A stretch of DNA of 64,000 nt from Anaerolineae bacterium. GTDB lineage: Bacteria; Chloroflexota; Anaerolineae; 4572-78; J111. The notes below the pieces were generated by a model, which worked only from the letters and a program-made list of their open reading frames with translations, made no database searches and was not told the DNA's origin. The position numbers and the translations under genes were made by a program. Shown here one piece after another: positions 1-9,453 of the stretch; the stretch's first letter is position 1; each line of letters begins with the position of its first letter. Where the stretch lies: NCBI GenBank assembly GCA_023382535.1, contig JAHDWA010000029.1:1-64000 (forward strand). Reading direction: 5' to 3'.

Positions 1-2
1 CT

Positions 3-536
3 GTCTCTGAAAAATACGGCTGGTCGCGCTACGTGGCCCATCAGGCCTATTACTCCCTCATCGGGCGGGAGTACGAATGGGAACTGATGCCGCTGGCGCT
101 CGATCAGAAGGTCGGCACGATTGTCTGGAGTCCTCTGGCCGGGGGCTACCTGACCGGGAAAGTTCGCCGCAACCAGCCGCCGCCCGCCGGCAGCCGGCAG
201 CACCTGCTGAAAGGCCAGGAACCCCCTATTGTCGAGGAGGTGCTCTACAATATTGTGGATGCCCTGGAGGAAGTGGCCGGAGAAACCGGCAAGACGCCCG
301 CCCAGATTGCTTTGAACTGGCTGTTGCAGCGGCCTACCGTAGCCAGTGTGATCATCGGCGCCCGCAACGAGGCGCAGCTCCGGCAAAATCTGGGCGCCTT
401 TGGATGGAATCTGACCGGGGAACAGGTAGCGAGACTGGATGCCGCCAGTGAAATGAGGCCGATTTACCCCTATTGGCATCAGCGCGGCTTTGTCGAGCGC
501 AATCCGCTGCCGGTCACTCTTTCTTATTCAATTTGA
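3..536 (+). CDS. Aldo/keto reductase, C-terminal part (5' end outside window)
   Basis: The frame is open from the left edge, so the start lies outside the window. About 177 residues are visible. They match the second half of an aldo/keto reductase barrel: the QxxYSL strand, the WSPLAGGYLTGK segment, and a late VIIGARN stretch that in this family contacts the 2'-phosphate of NADP(H). The conserved APAQIALNWLLQRP-type helix is also recognisable. The catalytic Asp-Tyr-Lys-His residues would lie in the missing part. The family reduces aldehydes and ketones in the cytoplasm; the substrate cannot be inferred. The gene converges on the protease gene and their ends overlap by nine bases. Confidence 0.85.
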   Translation, partial: VSEKYGWSRYVAHQAYYSLIGREYEWELMPLALDQKVGTIVWSPLAGGYLTGKVRRNQPPPAGSRQHLLKGQEPPIVEEVLYNIVDALEEVAGETGKTPAQIALNWLLQRPTVASVIIGARNEAQLRQNLGAFGWNLTGEQVARLDAASEMRPIYPYWHQRGFVERNPLPVTLSYSI

Positions 537-2909
537 CCAGGTCAGCGAAACATCATCTACGTACATAGCCGTAGGCCGGCCTGTCCGGCCCAGGTTGACC
601 ACGCTGAAGTAGATATAAACCGTTCGCCCTTTCAAATCCGGCAGGTCAAAGGAAAGATTCTGCCAGGCGGCGTTGTTGCTCAAACCCTTGGATAAAGTCT
701 TGAGCACCTGGAAGCGATCATCGAGGATCATGATATTCTGGACATCGCCGCTGCCGGGGCCGTCCTGGCTGACCGGGTAGACATTCGCCCGCAGCGTGAC
801 CTGGTTGGCCTGGGCTGGGATGGTCACCCGCTGCCAGACCGAGCTGAAGCTAAAAATATCCCTCCCGGAGATATTGCCCAGCCGAGCCGAGCGCCCACCG
901 CCCAGCTTTACATCCGTATCATAACTGCCGCGAATGGGGGTGTCGCCAAAGATCCAGCCCTCATCGGTTTCAAAGCCGCCGTTCAACAGTAGCTCGCCAG
1001 CGGGCGGCGGTGCGGGAGTAGTGGGAACCGGGGTCGTGGGGACAGGAGCCGGAGTGGTTGGACCGGGGGCCGGAGTCGTCGGAGTTAGGGTCGGGGTGGG
1101 TGTATCGGTTATCGAAGGAGCCGGCGTGGTAGCAGTTGCGGTCGGTGTATCGGTAGGCAAATCCCCGCCGTGTTCATTCGGCATTTCTGTGGTTGGCGAG
1201 GGGGTAGAGGTGGGGGTAGGAGTCAAAGTCGGGGTGGGTGTGTCGGTCACCTGGGCCACAGGAACCGGCGTTGGCGTGAAAGTTGCCGTCACCGGAACCT
1301 GTCCGCCTAGCGCCGCCAGGGCCGCCGCTGCTTGAATCACCCCAGCTCCGTTTTGATCGCTCGGTCCGGCCGGCTTGGCTGTTTGGACCATGATATTTTC
1401 CACCATAGCCGGGGTGAGATTGGCGCTGCGGGCCAGGATGAGCGCAGCCAGGCCCGCCACGTGCGGCGAGGCCATTGAAGTGCCCTCGTAGAAGAGATAG
1501 GTAAAGGTCCCCGGGGTTTTAAAGGTTTGCTGGAGAATGCCATCAGCATAACCATCGTTATTCAAATCTACGCTAATATCGCCGCCCGGAGCCATCAGAT
1601 CAACCTGCGGGCCAAAGTTGCTGTAACTTGGCCGCTGCGAATCGTAGCGCACCGCGCCAACGCCGATCACATACTCATCATAGGCCGCCGGAAATTCAAC
1701 CGCGCCGCCGCTGTTACCGGCAGCAGCGACAACCACTACACCCTTACTGTTGGCATACTGGACGGCGTCTTGTAGCGCCTGAGAGCCGCTCCGCCCGGCC
1801 AGGCTCAGGTTGATGACCTTTGCGCCCTGGTCAACGGCGTAGACAATCCCCTTGATGATATTTTCATACGTGCCCTGGCCATTGGCCCCCAGGACTTTGA
1901 CCGGCAGGATACGGGCATTGTAGGCGACCCCGGCCACACCGATCCCATTGTTAGTGCTCTGGGCAACGGTGCCAGCCACATGCGTGCCGTGACCCTGGTC
2001 GTCCGTGGGGTCTGTATCGCTGTTGACAAAATCATAGCCGGGCAGACGGACCGTACTGGCCAGGTCGGATGCTCTGAAATCAACCCCGGTATCCACTATC
2101 GCCACGATGACTTGCTGGCCGGATGAGGTATCCCAGGCCGCCGGCATTTGGATCGCCTGGAAATTCCACTGAAAACTGTACAACGGGTCATTGGGGGTGA
2201 GGAAAGCACCCCGGCCGGAGTCAAGCGCTGGCGGCAGGTTAACCGGCATTACCGGCTCGGCCGTGATCCCGGCGATGAAATTTGGCTCGGCGTATTCAAC
2301 GGTCGGGTCCTGGGCCAGTTTGGCCGCCACCTCTTGTGGGTTCTGTTCGGCGGAGAAGCTGACGCTGTAGAGTTGTCCCATCTCGACCGCCTGAACCGAG
2401 AGGCTCTCAATACTCTCATCGGGAATAGCATCGGCCACTGGCTCAAGCACCGGCTGCAGGTCGCTGGCCCCGATCTCGCGCAGTCGTTGATCTAAACTGG
2501 GAATATCCGCTTCGACAATACCGTCACCGCCAATTTCGGCTCCACGGGCCTGGATGGAAGCTTGGGGGTTTAACTTGATCAACACGACACCCTGTTCCAC
2601 CGCCTCAGCGGGAGGAGCTACAGCGGCAGGCGGGCCGACTTCAGGCAGTTCTCCCCCTGGCGTGCCGGCGGCAGGTACAGTGGCCGGCACGGTTTCGGTG
2701 GTAGCAGGTGGCTCGCCGGTAACAGCCGGTGGGGTAACAGTGGCCGGTTGGGGTGAGACCACCGCGGCGGGTGTGGTTAAGCCAGATACATCGCCAGCGC
2801 CGCCGCCGGGCCGAGAAATTTCGCAGCCGGTCAGCAGCAACACTACACTCAAGCTCAGCAGAATGACTGGGACGCTACCTCTACGGGTCAATTTTTGGTA
2901 TTGACTCAT
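528..2909 (-). CDS. Secreted subtilisin-like serine protease (S8) lipoprotein with C-terminal beta-sandwich domain
   Basis: This is an S8-family peptidase. A hydrophobic signal ends in a lipobox (LLTGC), so it is probably a lipid-anchored extracellular enzyme. A Pro/Thr-rich segment and a propeptide-like region follow. The catalytic triad is visible: Asp in VAIVDTGVDF near residue 271, His in GHGTHVAG near 308, and Ser in GTSMASPHVAG near 478. A long Thr/Pro linker leads to a C-terminal jelly-roll that begins LLNGGFE and resembles carbohydrate-binding or P-domain-like modules. I start it at 2909 rather than at an in-frame ATG at 2924, because the latter overlaps the GGGAGAA ribosome-binding site. 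Its role is probably degradation of external protein; the substrate is unknown. Confidence 0.9.
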   Translation of the reverse strand: MSQYQKLTRRGSVPVILLSLSVVLLLTGCEISRPGGGAGDVSGLTTPAAVVSPQPATVTPPAVTGEPPATTETVPATVPAAGTPGGELPEVGPPAAVAPPAEAVEQGVVLIKLNPQASIQARGAEIGGDGIVEADIPSLDQRLREIGASDLQPVLEPVADAIPDESIESLSVQAVEMGQLYSVSFSAEQNPQEVAAKLAQDPTVEYAEPNFIAGITAEPVMPVNLPPALDSGRGAFLTPNDPLYSFQWNFQAIQMPAAWDTSSGQQVIVAIVDTGVDFRASDLASTVRLPGYDFVNSDTDPTDDQGHGTHVAGTVAQSTNNGIGVAGVAYNARILPVKVLGANGQGTYENIIKGIVYAVDQGAKVINLSLAGRSGSQALQDAVQYANSKGVVVVAAAGNSGGAVEFPAAYDEYVIGVGAVRYDSQRPSYSNFGPQVDLMAPGGDISVDLNNDGYADGILQQTFKTPGTFTYLFYEGTSMASPHVAGLAALILARSANLTPAMVENIMVQTAKPAGPSDQNGAGVIQAAAALAALGGQVPVTATFTPTPVPVAQVTDTPTPTLTPTPTSTPSPTTEMPNEHGGDLPTDTPTATATTPAPSITDTPTPTLTPTTPAPGPTTPAPVPTTPVPTTPAPPPAGELLLNGGFETDEGWIFGDTPIRGSYDTDVKLGGGRSARLGNISGRDIFSFSSVWQRVTIPAQANQVTLRANVYPVSQDGPGSGDVQNIMILDDRFQVLKTLSKGLSNNAAWQNLSFDLPDLKGRTVYIYFSVVNLGRTGRPTAMYVDDVSLTWSN

Positions 2910-3052
2910 CGTGTCTTCTCCCATTAAGCAGGTTATAACTTTATGTAGTGTTCTGCACTAGAAAAAGTTACAACATTAACACTACTTTAACCATTATGCC
3001 ACACAAAAAGGCAAAGAGCAACAACAAGACATAAAGTCAAGGGGGATGAGCA

Positions 3053-4114
3053 GTGAACGCTATTACAGTAACCAATAACCAGGATTTAACAATGGTTGAC
3101 CTAAGCCAGGCTCTGGCCGACTTCCGCCGACTGAATGTTACCTACGTAAACCCGCATATACGTCAACGAACTATGTCGAATCAGGGGGGCACAATGAACG
3201 CTTTGACGACCGATCACACCTTACAACACAGCATTATCACCTTGATTGAGAACAATCCGAAGTTGGCTCCCAGCACTAAAAAGCAGTACACCAAGGCGAT
3301 TAGTCAATACCTGGATGCAGGATATAGCCTGACTGATGCCGAGGCTCTGGCCCGCTATGCCCAGCGTTTGAGTAAGTCCAGCCGCGCCTTTCTCAAAGCA
3401 GCGGTGCGATTATGGGGGGATGATGTGGCCCTAAAAGCGAAAGGCCAGGCGTCTCCTGAGAATATCGCGGCGGTGCAGGCGACCGTCTACCGGATCGAGG
3501 CGCTCAATGAAGCGATCAAGGTTGAGGTCCCTAAAGAACAAAAGGCACATACCTGGCTGACCCAAAGTGAAGTAAAGAACCTGCTGGATTCGTGCAATAC
3601 CAGGACCATTCAAGGCAAGCGGGATAAAATTGTGTTAGGATTGCTGGTGGGGGCAGGGCTACGCCGAGAGGAGCTGGTTCATCTCACCTTTGCGCAGATT
3701 CTGGTCCAACCGATTGCTAACCGAATCCGCACCGTATTAAACGTCGAAGGAAAAGGGGCCAAGGATCGGGTGGTGCCGATCAACGATAGGTTAGCTGCAG
3801 CGCTAGAGGAATGGCAGGCAATGGTCGGCGGCGGCTACATTGCTCGGGCCATTAGCAAAGGCGGGGCTGTCGGCGAAAGCCTTTCGGCGATTGGCGTCTT
3901 TCAGATTGTCAGGGGGGCGGGTGAGGAGATCGGCAAACCGGAGCTTGCGCCGCACGATTTCCGCCGAACCTATGCCCAACTCGGCTACGAAGCAGGGGTA
4001 GCCATCACTCAAATCAGCAAGTTGTTGGGACACGCCAATGTGGCCACGACCCAACGGTATCTGAATCTGGATTTGGATCTGAAGATTACGGTCAGTGACT
4101 TTATCCCCTTTTAG
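3053..4114 (+). CDS. Tyrosine recombinase / phage-type integrase
   Basis: A 353-residue site-specific recombinase. An N-terminal SAM-like DNA-binding region (about residues 60-120, with STKKQYTKAISQYL) precedes the catalytic domain. The catalytic set is complete: Arg in GAGLRREEL (about 204), Lys in EGKGAKDRVVPI, His-x-x-Arg in HDFRR (about 300), His in GHAN (about 326) and the nucleophile Tyr in TQRYL (about 335). The GTG at 3053 follows a GGGGGA ribosome-binding site. An ATG at 3193 preceded by a G-rich stretch is an alternative that loses only poorly conserved sequence. It is divergent from the protease. No adjacent tRNA or obvious att site was seen, so its target is unknown. Confidence 0.9.
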   Translation: MNAITVTNNQDLTMVDLSQALADFRRLNVTYVNPHIRQRTMSNQGGTMNALTTDHTLQHSIITLIENNPKLAPSTKKQYTKAISQYLDAGYSLTDAEALARYAQRLSKSSRAFLKAAVRLWGDDVALKAKGQASPENIAAVQATVYRIEALNEAIKVEVPKEQKAHTWLTQSEVKNLLDSCNTRTIQGKRDKIVLGLLVGAGLRREELVHLTFAQILVQPIANRIRTVLNVEGKGAKDRVVPINDRLAAALEEWQAMVGGGYIARAISKGGAVGESLSAIGVFQIVRGAGEEIGKPELAPHDFRRTYAQLGYEAGVAITQISKLLGHANVATTQRYLNLDLDLKITVSDFIPF

Positions 4115-4121
4115 CTGCTAC

Positions 4122-4140
4122 TTGGTCCCCAAGGGACCAA
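4122..4140. repeat. Perfect hairpin after the integrase gene
   Basis: An 8-bp stem TTGGTCCC/GGGACCAA with a 3-nt loop starts eight bases after the integrase stop. No T-tract follows, so it is a poor intrinsic terminator. It contains one copy of the dispersed GGTCC-N5-GGACC palindrome described at 55831. Confidence 0.7.
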
Positions 4141-4212
4141 CCTCAGTTCAGCGAATCTTTGGACCGGCGAATCGCATACTCGGACTACTGGCTAACAACT
4201 TGTTCCACACTT

Positions 4213-7200
4213 TCACGGCCAGGCCGGGCATGTTTCCTGGTGGAGATACTGCCGGCACTCTTCCGGCGTCCAGGTGCGGGTCAGACGGGAGCGGGCGAGG
4301 GGGAGTAACTCATCAGTAGGTAGAATATAGATCCGCACTGTGTTCCCTTCGCCGTCTGTGGCCAACAGCCGTCCATCAGGGCTGAAAGCGACAGTATAGC
4401 CTTGGCTGGGTAGAGTCAGTAATTCTTGACCTCGAGTTGTACCCGTCTCAGGCCCATCTGAAATGTCCCATACGATCACTCTCAATCCCAAACTGGCTGC
4501 TGCCAGACGGGTTCCATCCGGACTGAAGGCCACTCCATTGACAGGCTGGTGGTCGCGGGTCAGGGTAAATAATTCCTGGCCAGTCGCTGTCTGCCAAATC
4601 TTCACGCTGCCATCATAACTGGCCGTAGCCAAGCGCGTGCCGTCGGGACTAAAAGCTACATCCGGCAGATCAATAGTCTGGCCGGTCAGAGTAAAGATCT
4701 CCTGTCCGGTGAAGGCATCCCAAATTTTAGCCGTGCCATACCCGTAACCTGTTACTAAACGAGTACCATCGGGAGTGAAAGCCACACTCGCAGCATCAGC
4801 ATCATCTTTATATTCTGGCAGCGTCAGGAGTTCCCGGCCGGTGAGGGTATCCCAAATTTTAGCGGTGCGGTCATAGCTAACCGTCGCCAAGTGGGCGCCA
4901 TCAGGACTGAACGCCAATTTGGTAACCAGATCGGTGTGACCGGCTAGAGTGAACAGTTCTTGGCCGGTGAAGGCATCCCAAATTTTAGCGGTGTGGTCGG
5001 CGCTGGCGGTAGCCAGGCGCTGGCCGTCGGAACTGAAGGTGACATCCTGTACGTAGCCGGTGTGACCGGCCAGGGCTAAAAGTTCCTGGCCGGTGTCAGC
5101 ATCCCAGACTTTGGCGGTCGAATCGAGACTGGCGGTAGCTAACCGTAATCCATCGGGACTGAACTCGACATCCCGGATTTCCTGGTCATTCCGGTGACCG
5201 GCCAGGGTCAGCCACTCTTTAGCCCCGGCCGGGCTGACATCCCATACTCTGGCTGTTTTATCAAAACCGGTACTGAGAAGGCGCGTTCCATCGGAATTGA
5301 AGGCGATTGAAAAAATAACTCCCCCCTGATGACCCTTAAGCCACAGTACCTTGTTGGTGATATCAGCTGCCACAGCTGCATTGAGCGTAGGGGGAACATC
5401 TGCTTGAAGTACCGCCGTCAGATCCCAAACCTTGACCGCAGTATCTTGCCTTGTCGCCAGATGTAAACCATCCGAACTAAACGTAACTTCCCCATCTCCA
5501 CCAGCCACGAAACTAAACCATTCCCGGCCGGTAGCCGTCTCCCAAATCTTGACGCTGGCATCATCGCCGAATGTTGCCAAGTAGCGCCCATCAGGGCTGA
5601 AGGTGACGCTTCTAACATTGTTGGTGTGGCCGGTCAAGGTGAACAACAGCTTGCCGGTGCTGGCCTCCCATATCCTGGCCGTTCCATCGTTACTGGCCGT
5701 GGCCCAGCGGGTACCATTCGGGCTAAAAGCCATATCACGGATCTCATCTGTATGCCCTACCAGCCGGAACAAGGGTTTCGGCTGGGCCGCGTTCGTGGTG
5801 CCATCCCAGACGCCTCCGGTTCCATCCGCGTCCCATACGGTCAGGCGTGCCCAATCCGGAGTTAACCAGTAACTCTTCCCCTCGGTATCAACTTGAACCG
5901 GCGCCGTGTCAATCGCCTGACCATTGGCAACGCTCCAGGTAGTAATTGTAGTGACCTGCCCACTGCTCATAGTAACCAGGCGTTTCCCGCCATCGTCCAA
6001 GCTAAACGTGGCGTCATAGCCCGGAACAGTAAACAACTCCTGGCCGGTGGCCGCGTCCCAAACTTTGGAAACGCCACTTTCGTCGGAGGTGGCCAGGCGC
6101 GTGTCATCCGGGCTGAAGGTGCCCCAGTAAACCCAATCGGTATGACCGGTCAGCGTGAGCCGGACTCGTGAAGCGGGTAGGGCTTGGTGCAGCGCATCGA
6201 GGGCTTCCGGCAAAGCTAGCTGATCCACCACGTACGTAGTGGTCACTGCTTGCAAGGCCAGCAAGATGCTGAGTTCGGGGTCTACCTCTAAATTTTTAAC
6301 GGATGCGGCGGCCAACTCGCGGGAGGTAGCTAGGCGGGCTTGCTTTTCAGCCTCTTTTTGTTGCGTCTCGGCCTGGGCCTGAGTAGTGGCCCGGCTGTGG
6401 GCTTCGGCTTCGGCGGTGGCTCGCTCGGCCAGGGCTTGCTGTTCGTTTTGGCTGGCCTGCCGCCCAAAAATCACGGCTGCAACCGCCAAAAACCCGGCAA
6501 TCACCAACGCCCCGGCCAGGAATATGGCCCGTTGGCGCAAGCGCCGGTTGGCTTGCCCCTGTTCTTCGGCCCGGCGCTGTTCGGCCTCGGCCAATTTCTG
6601 GGCGGCTTCGAGTTCCCGCTGCCGCTGCGCTTCGCGCTCGGCTTCATGCTGGCGAGCCAATTCCTGAGAGGCGGCCAAAAAATCCCGTTCCAGGACATTC
6701 ATCTCCTCGGCGTGACTTTGCGCCCACTCGCTCGCATGGCCCAGCCGCGCCCCACGATACAACTCGCCGGGGTCGCGGTTCAATTTTTCCCAGGCCTGGG
6801 CCGCCTCGGTCAGATGGCGGTGCAGGTACAAGCCTTCCCGGTTCTCGTCCAGCCATTGCCGCAATAACGGCCACTCACGGATGAGAGCTTCGTGGGCTAC
6901 CTCAACCGAATCCTCGCCAGTGGTGATAAGCCGGGCGTCGGCCAGGGTGTGCAATACAGATTCTACGACAGTCGGCGAACCGCCAACCGCTGTGGAGTCT
7001 GACGGTGAGTAACCGGTGAGCCGCGCTAGTTGGTCAACGGTCGTCAAGGCTTCCAGCTCAGCGCGCACCACCCGTCGCCTCGTATCCTGCGTCCCCTCAC
7101 CCAGCTCAGTCAGACGGAGGAAGATGTTGCGGGCGGCAAATTGCTCTTCCGGCTCCAACTTCTTCCAGACCCGGTCGGCTGTTTTGGCGATGGCGCCGCG

Positions 7201-9057
7201 TACTCCTCCGGACTCGCGGTAGCCGCCGAAGGTCAGGGTGCGACTGCGCCGCCGTTGCCAGGTTTCGAGCAGGGCGTGAGAGAGCAGAGGCAGTGCGCCC
7301 GGCTCGTCCCCAACTTCTTCCAGAAGAAAATCTACCAGGCCTGGCTCAAAGGTCCAACCCCCCTGCCGGGCTGGTTCCTCGATGGCCCGACGCAGTTCGG
7401 TGGTGTTCATCGGGCCGATATATTCTTGCTGCCTGGCCAGGGCCTCGCGCAGGTGATCGTATTGGGCGCAGTGGGCGTAAAAGTCGGCCCGGAGGGTGAT
7501 GACGACGAGGGTGGAAGAATGAAGGGTTGGAAGGCTGACTGTGAGTAAGTTATCCACAAAGGCGCGGCGCTCGGCTTCGTCACGGCACAGGGTGAAGAGT
7601 TCCTCGAACTGATCCACGACGAGAAGGAGGCGAGGAGGTAAAGGTAAGTTTTTCTCTACTTTCTTATTCAATAGTCTGCGTACGTAGAGGTGGAGACTGC
7701 GCGGGTCGCGGGCCAGGTCATCCATCAAAGTGGTGATGGCAGTGACCGACTCCGAGTCTTGGGTGAGGCTGGTGGCGAGGTTTTCTAAGGGATGAGCGGT
7801 AGGAGTAATAATGTGGATAGGCCAATGAGCGCTACCTTCCGGTGGCAAGCTACCATCTGCCAATGGCTCGCCGCGCCGCAGGGCGGGAAGCAATCCCGCT
7901 CGTACCAACGAGGATTTACCGCTACCCGATGCACCAACAATGGCAAGGAAATGACCGCCTCCCCCACCTTCCCCCTGCAAGGAGGCGGGAGAAAGCCGTG
8001 CGACTAACTTAGCCGTCAACAATTCCCGGCCAAAGAAAAGATCGGCGTCGGCTTCATCGAAATATTGCAAGCCTTTGAAGGGTGGTTCGCCGGGAGTGGG
8101 ACTTTCATCGGACCACTGCGGCCACCATGAGCCGCGCAGGTGCGTGACTTCTGCCTCCTGGGTGAGAGATGGTACAGCGAGAGCAGACTGAAAGGCCTGG
8201 GTCAATTCGCTGCCGCTTTGATAGCGAGCCGCCGGCTCTTTAGCTATAGCTCTGAGAATTACCGAATCTACCGCTTGGGGTAGGATGGGGTTTAGACTTC
8301 GGGGAGGTGGGGGCAACTCATGTAGCTGTTTTATCATCATGCCCATCGGGGTATCGCTAGTGAAGGGAAGCTGACCGGTCAGCATCTCATACAGCACCAT
8401 GCCCAGTGAGTAGACATCGCTGGTCGGCCCGATTTTATCCACACCACCACTAATCCGTTCGGGTGACATATAGGCCGGCGTGCCTGTTGGCGAGCCGGTT
8501 TGGGTAACATCTCCCGCTCCCGAAATGAGCTTGGCAATGCCAAAATCGCTCAACAACGCTCGCCCATCCGGGGCGAGCATTATATTGGCCGGTTTGATGT
8601 CACGATGGATAATGCCCTGTTGGTGGGCGTAATCCAGAGCAGCGCTGATTTGTTGGAGAATGACCAGGGTCTGTTCTGGCATCAACGCTTGCTCGACCCG
8701 CCTGAGCGAACGCAGCCATTCTTTCAGCGTTCCCCCAGCTACATACTCCATGACCAGGTAGCACAAGCTTGGCTGCCCGCCCCAGAGTGAGTCCCCCACT
8801 TCTGGTTGATAATCTTGTTCGCCAAAATCATAAATGTGAACAATATTGGGATGGTTGAGCCTGGCTAGTAGTTTGGCCTCTTGTTCAAAACGAGGTCGAA
8901 AACCCTCGGCAGCGGCTAGTTCGGGGCGGATAAATTTGAGCGCCACATAGCGTTCCAGGCGAGGTTGATAAGCCTTGTACACGTTGGCCATACCTCCCTC
9001 GCCCAGCTTCTCAACCAAGCTATACGGTCCGACCGTTTGACCGGTGAGATCACTCAT
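4213..9057 (-). CDS. Ser/Thr protein kinase fused to STAND-type NTPase, membrane segment and WD40 propeller(s)
   Basis: This is a 1614-residue multidomain signalling protein. Residues about 10-280 form a Hanks-type kinase with GEGGMANVY, VALKFI (ATP lysine), HRDIKPANI and SDFGIAKL, so the kinase is probably active. From about residue 330 there is an NTPase of the novel-STAND type with P-loop GASGSGKSS (about 375) and Walker B LLLVVDQFEELF. A coiled coil rich in Glu/Ala/Arg follows, then one hydrophobic segment (about 842-862). WD40 repeats fill about 970-1590 with many FSPDGTRLATAS and AKIWD motifs, enough for about two seven-bladed propellers. The family senses or scaffolds signals through WD40 and transmits them by phosphorylation or NTP-driven assembly. 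Nothing nearby identifies the target. Confidence 0.9.
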   Translation of the reverse strand: MSDLTGQTVGPYSLVEKLGEGGMANVYKAYQPRLERYVALKFIRPELAAAEGFRPRFEQEAKLLARLNHPNIVHIYDFGEQDYQPEVGDSLWGGQPSLCYLVMEYVAGGTLKEWLRSLRRVEQALMPEQTLVILQQISAALDYAHQQGIIHRDIKPANIMLAPDGRALLSDFGIAKLISGAGDVTQTGSPTGTPAYMSPERISGGVDKIGPTSDVYSLGMVLYEMLTGQLPFTSDTPMGMMIKQLHELPPPPRSLNPILPQAVDSVILRAIAKEPAARYQSGSELTQAFQSALAVPSLTQEAEVTHLRGSWWPQWSDESPTPGEPPFKGLQYFDEADADLFFGRELLTAKLVARLSPASLQGEGGGGGHFLAIVGASGSGKSSLVRAGLLPALRRGEPLADGSLPPEGSAHWPIHIITPTAHPLENLATSLTQDSESVTAITTLMDDLARDPRSLHLYVRRLLNKKVEKNLPLPPRLLLVVDQFEELFTLCRDEAERRAFVDNLLTVSLPTLHSSTLVVITLRADFYAHCAQYDHLREALARQQEYIGPMNTTELRRAIEEPARQGGWTFEPGLVDFLLEEVGDEPGALPLLSHALLETWQRRRSRTLTFGGYRESGGVRGAIAKTADRVWKKLEPEEQFAARNIFLRLTELGEGTQDTRRRVVRAELEALTTVDQLARLTGYSPSDSTAVGGSPTVVESVLHTLADARLITTGEDSVEVAHEALIREWPLLRQWLDENREGLYLHRHLTEAAQAWEKLNRDPGELYRGARLGHASEWAQSHAEEMNVLERDFLAASQELARQHEAEREAQRQRELEAAQKLAEAEQRRAEEQGQANRRLRQRAIFLAGALVIAGFLAVAAVIFGRQASQNEQQALAERATAEAEAHSRATTQAQAETQQKEAEKQARLATSRELAAASVKNLEVDPELSILLALQAVTTTYVVDQLALPEALDALHQALPASRVRLTLTGHTDWVYWGTFSPDDTRLATSDESGVSKVWDAATGQELFTVPGYDATFSLDDGGKRLVTMSSGQVTTITTWSVANGQAIDTAPVQVDTEGKSYWLTPDWARLTVWDADGTGGVWDGTTNAAQPKPLFRLVGHTDEIRDMAFSPNGTRWATASNDGTARIWEASTGKLLFTLTGHTNNVRSVTFSPDGRYLATFGDDASVKIWETATGREWFSFVAGGDGEVTFSSDGLHLATRQDTAVKVWDLTAVLQADVPPTLNAAVAADITNKVLWLKGHQGGVIFSIAFNSDGTRLLSTGFDKTARVWDVSPAGAKEWLTLAGHRNDQEIRDVEFSPDGLRLATASLDSTAKVWDADTGQELLALAGHTGYVQDVTFSSDGQRLATASADHTAKIWDAFTGQELFTLAGHTDLVTKLAFSPDGAHLATVSYDRTAKIWDTLTGRELLTLPEYKDDADAASVAFTPDGTRLVTGYGYGTAKIWDAFTGQEIFTLTGQTIDLPDVAFSPDGTRLATASYDGSVKIWQTATGQELFTLTRDHQPVNGVAFSPDGTRLAAASLGLRVIVWDISDGPETGTTRGQELLTLPSQGYTVAFSPDGRLLATDGEGNTVRIYILPTDELLPLARSRLTRTWTPEECRQYLHQETCPAWP

Positions 9058-9391
9058 ACCTGTTACCCCCTTGTTCTAGTACCTAGCCCCACCTGCGCAC
9101 TGGAGGAGACATCATTCTCTCCTGGCACAAGTGCCTCATCTTCAGTTGTCAAGTTAGCGCCGAATGACCTATTATACTCGATCTGAGGACATAAGGAAAG
9201 GTGATTCTCCTCATGCCTTCCGGGCATATTTAAAGTGAACAGAATTGGGCAAACTGAATATTGCGCAAAAAATTACTACGTCACAGAAAGTCCATGCATT
9301 GTAACGGGTTGTCCTATAGAGACTGAGGAAATAAGGGACAACTTCCTCTCTGTAATTTGACAGTCCCTCAAAATCCGATAAAATGCGAGCT
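9058..9391. other. Divergent intergenic region between kinase and imu operon
   Basis: No gene is visible. It must carry the promoter of the kinase gene on the left and of the imu operon on the right. An inverted repeat GTTGTCC (9308-9314) / GGACAAC (9336-9342) is present. The string TGTTCTAGTACC occurs twice, near 9072 and 9399; the second copy overlaps the LexA-type box. Confidence 0.5.
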
Positions 9392-9403
9392 GAACATCTG
9401 TTC
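9392..9403 (+). promoter_or_regulatory. LexA/DinR-type SOS box upstream of imu operon
   Basis: GAACATCTGTTC is a perfect GAAC-N4-GTTC palindrome, the consensus core bound by LexA/DinR in Gram-positive bacteria. It lies about 50 bases before the first gene of an imuA-imuB-dnaE2 operon, which is SOS-controlled in other bacteria. The position and operon content make it a convincing damage-inducible operator. Whether this lineage's LexA uses this exact motif is inferred. Confidence 0.75.
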
Positions 9404-9453
9404 TAGTACCTTACCAGAGCGACAGTCTTTGATGCAGGGCGTTGGGAGGCGCA

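Noticed and set aside
934..1335. Long Gly/Val-rich frame on the plus strand opposite the protease
   Set aside because: It is the antisense of the Thr/Pro-rich linker. Low complexity makes both strands open, and no start signal is present.
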